Assembly (NCBI RefSeq): GCF_003710815.1
Contig: NZ_RHHP01000042.1
Location: 81,609 to 145,608, forward strand
Length of the DNA stretch: 64,000 bases
Direction: 5' to 3'
Origin: Brevibacillus centrosporus
GTDB lineage: Bacteria > Bacillota > Bacilli > Brevibacillales > Brevibacillaceae
Shown: positions 26,722 through 36,066 of the stretch, one piece after another
Layout: every line of letters begins with the position of its first letter
How positions within the stretch are numbered: the stretch's first letter is position 1
The notes under the pieces: generated by a model
Database searches by the model: none
Seen by the model: the letters and a program-made list of their open reading frames with translations, nothing else
Told to the model about the DNA's origin: nothing
Translations under genes and position numbers: made by a program

Positions 26722-27711
26722 TTATGCTTGTTCTCCTACGCGAAAGATGATCTTGCCGATGTTCTCATTTGCCTCCATACGTCGATGCGCCAGCTGAATC
26801 TCCTCCAGCGGGAATACCGTATCGATGATCGGCTTGATCACACCGCTCTCGAACAGTGGAAGTATCTTTTGTGCGAGCTCCTGGCTTAGCTCAGCTTTGT
26901 ACGCATCACTGCGCGGCGTGAGCAAAGTTCCCGTAACCTGCAATCTTTTCCCCATCAATTCAGACAGGTCGACGTCTGTCTCTTTTCCCCCTAGCGTGCC
27001 GATCAAGACCAGCCTTCCGTCCATGCTCGCGCTCTGGATGTTCTTTTTCCAGTAGGCGGCTCCGATGAAATCGAGAATCAGATTGGCCCCTTTACCGTCG
27101 GTGATTCTCTCGACTTCCTGCTCAAAGGCTGCCCGTTTGTAATCGATGACATGATCGGCACCCAGCTCTTTGCAATAAGCCAGCTTTTCCGCAGAGCCAG
27201 CTGTCACGATCACGTTTGCCTTCGATACCTGCTTGGCCAGTTGAATGGCAGCTGTTCCCACCCCGCTCGCTCCTGCATGGATCAGGACGGTCTCGCCTTC
27301 CTGCAGCTTTCCGATCCAATACAGCGTCTGATAGGCTGTCAGGAATACCTCCGGGATCGCTGCAGCTTCGATATAGCTCAGATTATCAGGAATGCGCATC
27401 GCTCGATCGGCTGGAATCACGACGTACTCCGCATAGCTTCCGCTGACCAGTCCCATGACCTTGTCGCCTGCTTGCCATGCCCCTGCCTGTTTTCCCACTT
27501 CCTCAACCACACCGGCCATTTCCACCCCGAGTCGGTTCGTCGCTTTTTTATAAGCAGACCCTCCTCCTTTTCTCGCCAAAATATCCGTACGGTTGATCGC
27601 CCCTGCTTTGACGCGGACTAGCAGTTCTCCCTCCCCTGGCGTAGGAATCGGAACCTCCCTGATTTTCAACTCTTCTGGACCACCTGGTTTTTCAACGACG
27701 ACTGCCTTCAT
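26722..27711 (-). CDS. NAD(P)H-quinone oxidoreductase (zinc-independent MDR family)
   Basis: A 329-residue medium-chain dehydrogenase/reductase of the quinone oxidoreductase/PIG3 type. An N-terminal GroES-like domain (GAINRTDILARKG) is followed by the Rossmann NADPH site HAGASGVGTAAIQLAKQ (near 150) and IGTLGGKETDVDL. The catalytic-zinc cysteines of alcohol dehydrogenases are absent, as expected. Likely reduces quinones or enones with NADPH in the cytoplasm. ATG at 27711 behind GGGGAAAAAG. It stands alone, convergent to nothing obvious; the P1-peptidase remnant lies downstream. Confidence 0.88.
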   Translation of the reverse strand: MKAVVVEKPGGPEELKIREVPIPTPGEGELLVRVKAGAINRTDILARKGGGSAYKKATNRLGVEMAGVVEEVGKQAGAWQAGDKVMGLVSGSYAEYVVIPADRAMRIPDNLSYIEAAAIPEVFLTAYQTLYWIGKLQEGETVLIHAGASGVGTAAIQLAKQVSKANVIVTAGSAEKLAYCKELGADHVIDYKRAAFEQEVERITDGKGANLILDFIGAAYWKKNIQSASMDGRLVLIGTLGGKETDVDLSELMGKRLQVTGTLLTPRSDAYKAELSQELAQKILPLFESGVIKPIIDTVFPLEEIQLAHRRMEANENIGKIIFRVGEQA

Positions 27712-27928
27712 CTTTTTCCCCTCCCAATCAGGAAACGCTTTCCTTTTTCATGATCTACATTCAGTTTCCGACACGAAATACAGGCCGTCAAGTTTTTCAC
27801 CCAGTTTTTGCTTATTTCACTTTGGCATAAGAATGATCGCATTTCTTTATTAGTCAGGGGGTATAAGCAGTGCTAGAATAATCAATGCGAGCATCCTGCT
27901 TTTTTACTGCAAAGGTTGTGACAGAAAG

Positions 27929-29158
27929 ATGGATTTTTCTTGGAAACGAAACTTAGTTGTACTATGGGTTGGGGTGTTCTTTTGCAGCACAGCCTATTCC
28001 ATCGCAATACCGTTCTTACCCATCTTCCTTCACAGTTCTCTCGGAGTTAATGAACACTTGGAAGCTTGGTCTGGTATTTCATTCGGCATCACTTTTCTCG
28101 CGAGTGCCTTGATCTCTCCCTATTGGGGATCTCTCGCAGACAAGTACGGCCGAAAACCGATGCTGATCCGATCTGGATATAGCCTAGCTGTGCTGTACTT
28201 TCTCACCTACTTTATCAACGACCCGTACCTGTTTGTCGTCTTGCGCATTTTCCAGGGGCTTCTGGCCGGATTTGTTCCTGCCTCTATCGCGCTGGTTGCG
28301 ACAAACACACCTGAAAAACACGTTGGATATGCACTTGGAGTCATGGCGACATCAGGTGCTACTGGAGGCATCATTGGTCCCCTCGTCGGCGGCGTAGTCA
28401 GCCACATGTGGGGGAACCGGGAGGCATTTTTATTTTCCGGAGCTGTCGTGCTGATCGCGGCCCTCATCGCCACGTTTTTGGTGAAGGAGACCAATCTGAA
28501 CCGCTCTGGTACACGATCGAATGTACGTGAGGATTTGCGCTCGGCTATCGCCAACAAATCGCTTATGTCGATCCTGGGCCTTAGCCTGATTGTCACGATG
28601 TCCGTCATGCTGCTAGAGCCCCTCCTCACCGTCTATGTTCTGCAGTTGGGTGCTTCCCAGAAGGATGCTTCACTCAGCGCCGGTATCATTTTCGCTGCGG
28701 TCGGGATTGCAACCGTGATTGCGGCACCGCAATGGGGCAAGCTCGGAACCAAGGTGGGCTACTCCAAAATCCTGTTTATCGGTCTGATCGGCGGCGCAGT
28801 CGGCAATCTGCTGCAGTTCTTCTTCACCAACCTGTATGGGTTTGGGGTGTTGCGCTTCGGTTATGGCTTGTTCTTCGCCGCCGTTTATCCGTCCATCAAC
28901 GCGATGATCGTCAAAGTGACAGACCCCGAGTTTCGCGGGAGAGCATTCAGCCTCAACCAGTCCTCTACACAGATTGCGACGATGCTGGGTCCCGTGATCG
29001 GTGGTTTTCTCGGTGGAGTCATCCCGATTCGTGTCATTTTCATCATCAACGGTATCGCTCTTTTGGCGACCGCGATCATGATTCGATCAAAAAGACCGGA
29101 TGAAGCCTATCAGAAACAAAAACAGCAAGCTACAGAAGCGAAGCTTGCGACGAAGTAA
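27929..29158 (+). CDS. MFS multidrug efflux transporter (12-TM, DHA1 type)
   Basis: A 409-residue major facilitator protein. Motif A is clear between TM2 and TM3 (GSLADKYGRKPM), and the drug-antiporter motif C falls in TM5 (SGATGGIIGPLVGG). This supports efflux of drugs or toxic metabolites rather than uptake. ATG at 27929; the upstream site is weak (GTGACAGAAAG). A strong terminator follows 14 nt after the stop. No regulator is adjacent on this strand. Confidence 0.88.
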   Translation: MDFSWKRNLVVLWVGVFFCSTAYSIAIPFLPIFLHSSLGVNEHLEAWSGISFGITFLASALISPYWGSLADKYGRKPMLIRSGYSLAVLYFLTYFINDPYLFVVLRIFQGLLAGFVPASIALVATNTPEKHVGYALGVMATSGATGGIIGPLVGGVVSHMWGNREAFLFSGAVVLIAALIATFLVKETNLNRSGTRSNVREDLRSAIANKSLMSILGLSLIVTMSVMLLEPLLTVYVLQLGASQKDASLSAGIIFAAVGIATVIAAPQWGKLGTKVGYSKILFIGLIGGAVGNLLQFFFTNLYGFGVLRFGYGLFFAAVYPSINAMIVKVTDPEFRGRAFSLNQSSTQIATMLGPVIGGFLGGVIPIRVIFIINGIALLATAIMIRSKRPDEAYQKQKQQATEAKLATK

Positions 29159-29169
29159 ACAGGCATGAA

Positions 29170-29203
29170 GAAACGGGGCCCATTTGGAGGGTCCCGTTTT
29201 GTC
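29170..29203 (+). terminator. Terminator of the MFS gene
   Basis: AACGGGGCCC/GGGTCCCGTT arms with a short loop, followed by TTGTCTTTT. It starts about 14 nt after the stop. Confidence 0.8.
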
Positions 29204-29222
29204 TTTTCATATCGATTGTTCC

Positions 29223-30257
29223 TTACAACGCCCGAATATCCTCGATCAACGTCTCTACATTTTCCCTTTTCGTAGCCCAGCTGGTGCAGAATCTCACAAC
29301 ACTATGCGTCTCATCTGCTTTTTCCCAATGAGAAAACGAGTATTTTTTGCCCAATTCCTTGCAGATCTCGTCGGGCAAAATCGGGAACTGCTGATTCGTT
29401 GTCGAGTCGTAACGGAATGAAAAGCCTTTTTCCGAAAATGCAGCTCGAATCATCATCGCCAATTGGACCGCATGACGGGAAATGTCAAAATACAGGCCAT
29501 CTTCAAACAAAGTTTCAAACTGGATCCCCAGCAGTCTTCCCTTCGCTAGCATCCCGCCTCTTTGCTTGATCATATACCGAAAATCCTTTTTCAGGGCATC
29601 GTTCATAATAACGACTGCTTCCCCAAACAGCGCCCCTACTTTTGTTCCCCCGATATAAAAGACATCGCAGAGTCTTGCCACATCAGCCAGCGTCAAATCA
29701 CACTCCTCAGAAACGAGACCGTATCCGAGCCTAGCTCCATCCAGAAACAATGGCAACCCGTTTTCCCGGCAAACCTTACTGATCGCTTCCAATTCCGCTT
29801 TTGTGTAGGTCGTTCCATTTTCGGTCGGATGGGATATGTACACCATGCCAGGCTGTACCATGTGCTCATGAGTGACGTCGTTCCAGTGGGCATCGTATAT
29901 TTCTTTGACTTGATGTGCCTGAATTTTTCCATCCTCACTCGGCACGGTGAGAACTTTGTGACCAGTCGCTTCAATGGCCCCTGTCTCGTGCACGGCGATA
30001 TGGCCCGTGGCGGCACTCACGACACCTTGATGCGGGCGCAGGATGGAGGCGATCACTGTCGTATTGGTCTGCGTTCCTCCCACTAAAAAGTGGACATCAG
30101 CATTAGGCGCGTCACATGCTGTTCGAATGTACGCTCTCGCCTTTTCACAATGCTCATCCGTCCCGTACCCGGATGTCTGCTCTTCATTCGTTTCCCATAG
30201 CTGCTCCAAAATCCGCTTGTGTGCACCCTCTGTATAATCATTTTCAAATCGAATCAT
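29223..30257 (-). CDS. Low-specificity L-threonine aldolase (beta-eliminating lyase family)
   Basis: A 344-residue fold-type I PLP enzyme. The PLP lysine is in YIGGTKVGALFGEAV (near residue 205), the phosphate-binding start is FLVGGTQTNTTVIASIL, and the Asp pairing the pyridine N is in LFLDGARLGYGL. It cleaves threonine or allo-threonine (and related beta-hydroxy amino acids) to glycine and an aldehyde, in the cytoplasm. The ATG at 30257 overlaps the end of the MarR gene by 14 nt, so both are one transcript and the MarR protein probably controls it. Confidence 0.88.
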   Translation of the reverse strand: MIRFENDYTEGAHKRILEQLWETNEEQTSGYGTDEHCEKARAYIRTACDAPNADVHFLVGGTQTNTTVIASILRPHQGVVSAATGHIAVHETGAIEATGHKVLTVPSEDGKIQAHQVKEIYDAHWNDVTHEHMVQPGMVYISHPTENGTTYTKAELEAISKVCRENGLPLFLDGARLGYGLVSEECDLTLADVARLCDVFYIGGTKVGALFGEAVVIMNDALKKDFRYMIKQRGGMLAKGRLLGIQFETLFEDGLYFDISRHAVQLAMMIRAAFSEKGFSFRYDSTTNQQFPILPDEICKELGKKYSFSHWEKADETHSVVRFCTSWATKRENVETLIEDIRAL

Positions 30258-30702
30258 TCTGCGCCCTCTCCAATCGGTTCATTTTACTTTGAATAAACAA
30301 CATCGAAGAACGTACTTCTGTGATTTCTGTTGGCGATAGCCCATCTAGCAGCCGCTCGATCTGTTCATCCGATCTTTCGTTCAGCTGTTGAAACAACTCC
30401 GCCCCTTTTGGAGTCAGTCGAATCAGGCTCGTCCGATTGTCCAACGGTGAGCTTTCCTTCTCGAGAAGCCCATCCTTTTGGAGCTTGGAGATGATTCGGC
30501 TCATGTAGCTGCGATCCATGTCCAGTTTTTCGACCAGCTGATTCGCAATACACGGCTCCATGAAGCCAATCTCCAGGACAACCCGCGCCTCTGTCAACGT
30601 ATATCCGGTATCCAATACATGCTTATTTAACACACCAAGAATATTGGTATAGAAGCGATTGAATTGCCGAATATCTGCGATGATGCCTTCATCCAGGCTC
30701 AT
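30244..30702 (-). CDS. MarR-family transcriptional regulator
   Basis: A 152-residue winged helix protein. The recognition region is IANQLVEKLDMDRSYMSRIISKLQKDGLL (about 55-85), and the wing is SPLDNRTSLIRLTPKG. RBS AAAGGAGG lies 8 nt before the ATG at 30702. It overlaps the threonine aldolase gene. Two long near-identical repeats flank its -10 box (separate entry), a layout typical of auto-repression. Ligand unknown. Confidence 0.92.
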   Translation of the reverse strand: MSLDEGIIADIRQFNRFYTNILGVLNKHVLDTGYTLTEARVVLEIGFMEPCIANQLVEKLDMDRSYMSRIISKLQKDGLLEKESSPLDNRTSLIRLTPKGAELFQQLNERSDEQIERLLDGLSPTEITEVRSSMLFIQSKMNRLERAQNDSI

Positions 30703-30713
30703 GGTTGGCCTCC

Positions 30714-30765
30714 TTTAGTGGACATAGTCAACAATTAATCTAGTTGATTTAGTAGACATTGTCAA
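30714..30765 (-). promoter_or_regulatory. Promoter with twin repeats, likely MarR operator
   Basis: On the minus strand, -35 TTGACA (30765-30760), a 17-nt spacer and -10 TAGATT (30742-30737). The 18-nt unit GTTGACAATGTCTACTAA at 30766-30749 is repeated as GTTGACTATGTCCACTAA at about 30733-30716 with two mismatches. One copy covers the -35 and the other the transcription start. Also, GTTGA and TCAAC form an internal dyad in the first copy. Confidence 0.65.
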
Positions 30766-30839
30766 CGTATCGTTCATTCGGATGGCATAGAAGGAAAAAG
30801 CGAAAAAACTACTGGGATGAACCAGTAGCTTTCCGATCA

Positions 30840-32240
30840 CTATGATCTTTTTAGAGGCATTGGCTTTGTTCCAGCAGGGATGAGTGATTGATAGACCTCT
30901 CCCTCTAGCTGTTCCAAATGCTCTGCCTTTGCTGTTTCGATCCACTGGGGATTTTTCATGACTTCGATCGCAGAGGCTGCCATTACCTTTCCTGCCAAGA
31001 GCATCCCTTTGTGCGCGATCGATGATTTTCCCTGACTTACGAGCTGCCAGCTATGAAACGGCGTTCCAAATGCGCACGTTGACACGTATATTTGCCCTGT
31101 AGGGACCACCCAGCTCACATCCCCTACATCCGTTGAGGCGGGGATGAAACCAGGCTCTTCCGAATAATCGTTCACTTTCTCGGACAAGACTTTTCCATTC
31201 TGCTTTTTCACTACCTTTTTTTCTTCCTCGGAAAAGGTATCCTGAATCGCTTTGGCAAACGCTACTTCCTCTTCGGTGTAGGTCTCGGCGCCATACTCCT
31301 GAAAGTTCTTGTGCAAAAGCTTACCCAGAGTAATATTCGGGATCAGGTCCGCAGAGGCTGCATCAAATTGCATTTCCAGATTCGTTCCGGTCATCAGTGC
31401 TGCCCCGCGTGCGATGTCACACACACGATCTAGTAGCTCACTCACCTGCTGGGATTTTGGAGCACGAAGCTTGTACAGAACTTCGGCTTCTTCCTGAACG
31501 ACGTTGGGTGCCAATCCGCCCGCATTCGTGATCGCATAGTGCAGCCGCGCATCTGGAATCATGTGTTCCCTGAGGAAATTCGCTCCCACGTTCATCAGCT
31601 CAACCGCATCCAGCGCACTGCGTCCCATATGGGGGCTAAAGGAAGCATGACTGCTCACACCGGTGAATTTGAAATACATTTGGCAAGTCGCCAGCATACG
31701 GCAGTTATACGCAAGATTTTCATCCCATGGATGCCACGTAAAGGCAATGTCGACATCATCGAACAACCCGGCGCGAACCATGTGCGCTTTCCCACCTCCC
31801 CCTTCTTCGGCAGGGCAGCCATAATAACGAACTGTTCCCTTCAAGCCAGTTTGCTGCATGTAGTGTCGAACAGCGACTGCCGCTGCCAGCGAGCCCACCC
31901 CAAGCAGGTTGTGCCCACACCCATGACCATTGCCCCCATCGTTAATTGGGCTTTTCACAGCTATTCCTGCCTCTTGACTGAGTCCAGACAAGGCATCGTA
32001 TTCTCCCAAAAAGGCGATGACAGGCTTCCCTTCACCAAAACTCCCCACCAATGCTGTCTCGATTCCACCTGCATTCCATTCCACCTGAAAGCCTTCTGCT
32101 TCCAACATACGGCCCAAAATCTCGGCAGAACGCACTTCTTCATATTTGATCTCGCTATACCCCCAGATGCTGTCGCTGATGTCGGTAAACTGTTGTTGCT
32201 TTTGTTCAATCAGATCAGATACGATTTTGTGATCATTCAT
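30840..32240 (-). CDS. M20-family amidohydrolase (AbgB-like)
   Basis: A 466-residue M20D peptidase/amidohydrolase. Metal-binding motifs are HGCGHNLLG (near 108), CPAEEGGGGKAH and the late His in AFGTPFHSWQ. SDVGDVSW-type sequence (STDVGDVSWVVPT) is characteristic of AbgB (p-aminobenzoyl-glutamate hydrolase subunit). It cleaves an amide bond of an imported acyl-amino acid. The MFS transporter gene just upstream (38 nt) is the likely supplier of substrate, replacing the AbgT permease of enterobacteria. No AbgA partner is visible. ATG at 32240. Confidence 0.88.
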   Translation of the reverse strand: MNDHKIVSDLIEQKQQQFTDISDSIWGYSEIKYEEVRSAEILGRMLEAEGFQVEWNAGGIETALVGSFGEGKPVIAFLGEYDALSGLSQEAGIAVKSPINDGGNGHGCGHNLLGVGSLAAAVAVRHYMQQTGLKGTVRYYGCPAEEGGGGKAHMVRAGLFDDVDIAFTWHPWDENLAYNCRMLATCQMYFKFTGVSSHASFSPHMGRSALDAVELMNVGANFLREHMIPDARLHYAITNAGGLAPNVVQEEAEVLYKLRAPKSQQVSELLDRVCDIARGAALMTGTNLEMQFDAASADLIPNITLGKLLHKNFQEYGAETYTEEEVAFAKAIQDTFSEEEKKVVKKQNGKVLSEKVNDYSEEPGFIPASTDVGDVSWVVPTGQIYVSTCAFGTPFHSWQLVSQGKSSIAHKGMLLAGKVMAASAIEVMKNPQWIETAKAEHLEQLEGEVYQSLIPAGTKPMPLKRS

Positions 32241-32278
32241 TTATCTTTTCTCCTTTTCGTTTGCGAGAAATGAGTCTC

Positions 32279-33517
32279 TTACTCGATTACAGCCGAACTC
32301 GACTCCTTCTTTCCGGACTGGATCGTCATCCCGACCACCATAACAACGAGGCTCGACGCAACCAGGAACATGAAAGCCGCATTGTAATTTTGGTGAAAGA
32401 CCGTAATGAGATAACCGACAATGGTTGGCGTCAAAACGGAGCCAATCTGTCCACCGGTGTTGATTATCCCTGTTGCGGTCCCGACCGATTCCTCCGCTAT
32501 TTTTTTCAAAGGCAGTACAAATACGGTGATATTCATGGCATTCAAAAACACGTTAGACAACGATAAGTACGTAAACGCGATTGCAATCGACTCTGTATTG
32601 AACATCAGGTAGATAAATAGGGCAGAGAAAAATGCTCCTCCAATGAACATGTACTTTTCATACCCGGCGAGAAACTTGTCCAACACCCAGCCGCTTACCA
32701 AAAAGGAGAGGAATCCAAGAACATAAGGCACAGAGGAGTAAAGTCCCATCGATACCATATCCATGTTTTTGACCTTTACCCAATACGATGGCAGCCAGCT
32801 TTGCAGCCCCCAAAACACGATATTGGTAAACATCGCAGCCAGCATGAGCTTCCAAATCAATGGATTTTTCAATAGCTTTTTGATCGCTGTTTTATCAATG
32901 GACTTGCTCGCAGCTGCCGAACGATCTACCTTCTTCTCCTCTCGCTTGAGCAAAAACCAAAGGACAATAGCTAGCGCAACCCCGAGTACCCCCAAAATGA
33001 TAAACATCAAACGCCAGTCGAAGGTAGCGATCAGTAGCGTCACCACAATGGAACCAAACATAAATCCGACTGATGCCCCTGCTGATATGACCGACTTCGC
33101 ACGCGCTCGTACTTCCTTCTGAAAATTGTCCACGATGGCTACCTGCGTGCTTGCAGGAAAAGCCCCTTCCCCAACTCCAACGAAAAAACGTGACGAGACC
33201 AAGGAGATGTAAGAACGGGCCGTACCTGTCAGAATGGTTGCTGCCGACCACAAAAAGACGGCTCCGCTCAAGACCTTTTTCATTCCGAATCTGTCTGCCA
33301 AATACCCTCCTACCAGCTGCATGATCGCGTAGCTGAGAAAGAAGCTGCTTAGCACCAAGCCCACTTGCTCCGTAGGGAGATTCAATTCTTTCGAAATCGG
33401 GATAATGGCAAAATTGATTGCAGTCTTATCAATAAAATTCAAGATCTGCGCCAAAAACAACAGCATAAGGATGAGGTACTTCTTTTGAACGATTCCACCA
33501 AGCTTCAACCATTTCAC
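32279..33517 (-). CDS. MFS transporter (anion:cation symporter type)
   Basis: A 412-residue twelve-helix major facilitator protein. Motifs: GGYLADRFGMKKV between TM2 and TM3 and SRFFVGVGEGAFPASTQVAIVDNF in TM4, the latter typical of the ACS family that imports organic anions such as hexuronates, phthalate or N-acyl compounds. It is the first gene of an operon with the AbgB-like amidohydrolase. The start at 33517 follows GGGAAGTG. A 10-bp inverted repeat lies 21 nt upstream, and a GAF/PucR-type regulator is divergently encoded. Confidence 0.88.
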   Translation of the reverse strand: MKWLKLGGIVQKKYLILMLLFLAQILNFIDKTAINFAIIPISKELNLPTEQVGLVLSSFFLSYAIMQLVGGYLADRFGMKKVLSGAVFLWSAATILTGTARSYISLVSSRFFVGVGEGAFPASTQVAIVDNFQKEVRARAKSVISAGASVGFMFGSIVVTLLIATFDWRLMFIILGVLGVALAIVLWFLLKREEKKVDRSAAASKSIDKTAIKKLLKNPLIWKLMLAAMFTNIVFWGLQSWLPSYWVKVKNMDMVSMGLYSSVPYVLGFLSFLVSGWVLDKFLAGYEKYMFIGGAFFSALFIYLMFNTESIAIAFTYLSLSNVFLNAMNITVFVLPLKKIAEESVGTATGIINTGGQIGSVLTPTIVGYLITVFHQNYNAAFMFLVASSLVVMVVGMTIQSGKKESSSAVIE

Positions 33518-33537
33518 TTCCCATCTGAGGTATTTTT

Positions 33538-33572
33538 CAAATGATGACTGTATTCGGAATATTCATCATTTG
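33538..33572. promoter_or_regulatory. Perfect 10-bp inverted repeat in the divergent MFS/regulator gap
   Basis: CAAATGATGA and TCATCATTTG are separated by 15 nt (33538-33547, 33563-33572), just before the MFS start. Position and symmetry suggest an operator for the divergent PucR-type regulator; this is inferred. Confidence 0.5.
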
Positions 33573-33679
33573 TTTTACACAATCTCCATACTAAATTAAA
33601 ATAGAAAAAACGCTATGTATGTAATTAACAAGCGATAGCTATTCACTTGTAGGTTTTTACACATGAAAGGGAGGAACGC

Positions 33680-35773
33680 ATGCAAAACCTGATTGTGCTT
33701 CAATCGTTTCTGGCTGAAAAACTACCCGGTATCCCTTATCAGATCTGGATGGGGCATCCTGATTCCATGACGTTGTCTTACTCAACCCCACAAATAGAAA
33801 CAGAGCGTCCTCTCTTGCCCGGACGCTCTTCAGAAAAACCTTATTTCTTTTTTCAAAATCCAGATAAAGCTTATTTTTCCACGGAGCTGGACAAGGACTT
33901 TCAGATCACAATCTGTTTGTACGATAGAGACGTGAGTGCATTGCCAGCTACCGACTGGGAGGTTCTCTCATACATTTGCAGCGGCATGTACTTTCAGGAA
34001 ATTCATCAGCCACTCAAAAATGATTTAGAAAAAATGGTGGACAGCCTCCAAATCCTTACCGCCACTCTCGATGTAAATGAGCTGCTAAGTAAGATCATCC
34101 AGATCGCCCTCACTGTCATACCCGCTGGCGATGCTGGCGTATTTCGGCAATTTGACGCGGAAAATCAGCAGCTAACACCGCTTACCGTTGTAGGGCTTCC
34201 TGATGGATATTTACGATATAAAACAAGATTAGGCGAGAATGTCTCCGGTAAAGTCTTCATCGACAAACGTCCGCGTCTATATAACTCTACGGCCGATATT
34301 TTATCCGAACAGACGAATCTATCCCCAGAAAACGTCGCATTCGTGAAAAAAGGGCCGTACGCCAACAGAATGATTATCGTGCCCGTTTGGTTAGATGACG
34401 AATGCATTGGAACACTGGCTATTCTGCAATTCACGAAAAAGAGGAGCTTTATTGATCGGGACGTAAAGCTCCTGCAGGGATTTTCTTCTCAAGTGGCCAT
34501 CGCTTTTCATAATGCCAAGCTGTATAAGGAATCCCGGCTACATCTGGAAGAATCCAGGCAGTTAAGCAGAGAGCTGGATGAAAAAAATCAGCTTTTCCAG
34601 AAGAGAATTAACGTCCACGAAACATTAACACAGCTTTCCCTGACAAACAAAGGCATTCAGAAGATGATCTCGGAGATTAACCGCATCCTGGGACGCCATG
34701 TCGACTACGTGGATTTTCTCAACAATGACAACTCACCTGGGCGGCGCCCTTCCCCTTCTTTTCCTTTTGAGACAATCGCTCACTATTTTTCCGGCTCGCA
34801 AAAGTCGGCGGTTTCGACTACCCTGTCGAATCAGGATTACTATCTATACCCGATCTTCATTGGGTCGGTGCTATTAGGATGCATGATTGTCTCCCTTTCT
34901 CACCCTTTAAGCCAAATGGATATCGTCACGATTGAGCAAAGCGGCTCTGTCCTTGCGTTAGAAATGGTGAAAAATATTTCGATGACCGAGCTCTATCATA
35001 AAAAAGCTCTTACGTTTTTCACCCAGCTCTTAGAGAAGCAAGATTACGAAGCTTTGCTGGCCAGTGGATTGCCTTTTAATTTTAAAATCAATACCTATAC
35101 GTTTGTTTGCTTATGCGAAATCCCTGGATCTTTTGAACCTTATGAAGTTGAGGCTCGGCTGCAACGGCTGCTATCGAAAATCAATCAACGGCTATCCGCC
35201 ATCAATAAACTGACTTTTGGATTTCACAACAAAATCACGCTGCTTTTTTCCGTTAATGAGAATGCTGAAGTGAAGCATATCATCTCACAGCTGGAAACGA
35301 TTGTTCGGGAATGGCTGAACACCGATCAACATTTTCTTTACGGTGGTATTGGAGGTGCTTACCTCAATGTAGAAGAGATTGCAAAAAGCTATGAGGAAGC
35401 CCAAAAGACCATCTCTTTTTTAATCAACCGTAATCAATCCGGTCTCATTAGCTACGAAGAGATTGGGATTAATCGCTTCTTTCTGAATCAGTCCTCGCAG
35501 GACATCGAGAAGTTTACCGAAGAAATATTCCTTCCCCTGCGCTCGGACCACATTCAAAGCAGTGATTTGGAGACAACGCTCATGCAGTATGTGGCATGTA
35601 ACTTATCCGCGATCGATACGGCAAAGAAACTTCATATTCATATCAATACCCTGTATCAACGCTTAAAACGCATCGAGGAACGACTAGGTCTTCGGTTTGA
35701 CAGACAGGAAGACATGCTAAAAATTCAACTGGCTTGCCATCTGAAGAATCATTTGTCTTCTTTCAAGAGCTAA
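33680..35773 (+). CDS. GAF-domain/PucR-type helix-turn-helix transcriptional regulator
   Basis: A 697-residue regulator. A GAF domain (about 125-285, with RLGENVSGKVFIDKRPRLYNS and VPVWLDDECIGTLAIL) is followed by a short coiled stretch (about 285-320), a CdaR/GGDEF-like middle region, and a C-terminal PucR HTH (about 625-690, IDTAKKLHIHINTLYQRLKRIEERLGL). Such proteins are usually activators of catabolic genes answering a small ligand at the GAF. It is divergent from the MFS/AbgB operon and probably controls it. ATG at 33680 behind GAAAGGGAGG. Confidence 0.85.
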   Translation: MQNLIVLQSFLAEKLPGIPYQIWMGHPDSMTLSYSTPQIETERPLLPGRSSEKPYFFFQNPDKAYFSTELDKDFQITICLYDRDVSALPATDWEVLSYICSGMYFQEIHQPLKNDLEKMVDSLQILTATLDVNELLSKIIQIALTVIPAGDAGVFRQFDAENQQLTPLTVVGLPDGYLRYKTRLGENVSGKVFIDKRPRLYNSTADILSEQTNLSPENVAFVKKGPYANRMIIVPVWLDDECIGTLAILQFTKKRSFIDRDVKLLQGFSSQVAIAFHNAKLYKESRLHLEESRQLSRELDEKNQLFQKRINVHETLTQLSLTNKGIQKMISEINRILGRHVDYVDFLNNDNSPGRRPSPSFPFETIAHYFSGSQKSAVSTTLSNQDYYLYPIFIGSVLLGCMIVSLSHPLSQMDIVTIEQSGSVLALEMVKNISMTELYHKKALTFFTQLLEKQDYEALLASGLPFNFKINTYTFVCLCEIPGSFEPYEVEARLQRLLSKINQRLSAINKLTFGFHNKITLLFSVNENAEVKHIISQLETIVREWLNTDQHFLYGGIGGAYLNVEEIAKSYEEAQKTISFLINRNQSGLISYEEIGINRFFLNQSSQDIEKFTEEIFLPLRSDHIQSSDLETTLMQYVACNLSAIDTAKKLHIHINTLYQRLKRIEERLGLRFDRQEDMLKIQLACHLKNHLSSFKS

Positions 35774-35788
35774 GAGCAAGTTGATCGG

Positions 35789-35812
35789 CTTGTTGGTGCC
35801 GATCTAGTCAGT
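35789..35812 (+). terminator. Hairpin after the GAF/PucR gene (weak terminator)
   Basis: GATCGGC/GCCGATC arms (7 bp) with an 8-nt loop, about 17 nt after the stop. The downstream tract is only moderately T-rich. Confidence 0.4.
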
Positions 35813-35935
35813 CGTTTCTTGCAAGGAAGACGTGCGGTCTCGACCTGCGTCCGTATATAACACATTAATCCTCCCAAAATTTATGCCTTTCATTCACAGG
35901 TGAATCTCTGTTATTCTGGGTCATGCCAAACAAAA

Positions 35936-36066
35936 CAGCCGAAACTTCCTCTCGAATGGAAGTGCGGGGGATCTTCTTTTGCAGATGAGAGATCTGCATG
36001 GGGTGAATCGCCATAGTGCGTAGGGTTGTTTCCTCAATCCGAATCCGTCAGCTAACCTCGTAGGCC
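35936..36066 (+). promoter_or_regulatory. Cyclic-di-AMP riboswitch (ydaO/yuaA type)
   Basis: The 3' part carries the hallmark GAATCCGTCAGCTAACCTCG followed by TAGGC (36041-36065). Before it are the conserved GCGGGGGATC (35963-35972) and GGGGTGAATCGCC (36000-36012) boxes, and GCCGAAAC at 35938 can pair with the closing GGC. ydaO RNAs bind c-di-AMP and usually turn off cell-wall or ion-transport genes. Here the aptamer ends only 6-8 nt before the AAAGGAG site of the CAP-domain gene, and no intrinsic terminator lies between, so control is probably by hiding the ribosome-binding site. The remaining 35813-35935 stretch shows only a likely promoter zone. Confidence 0.82.
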
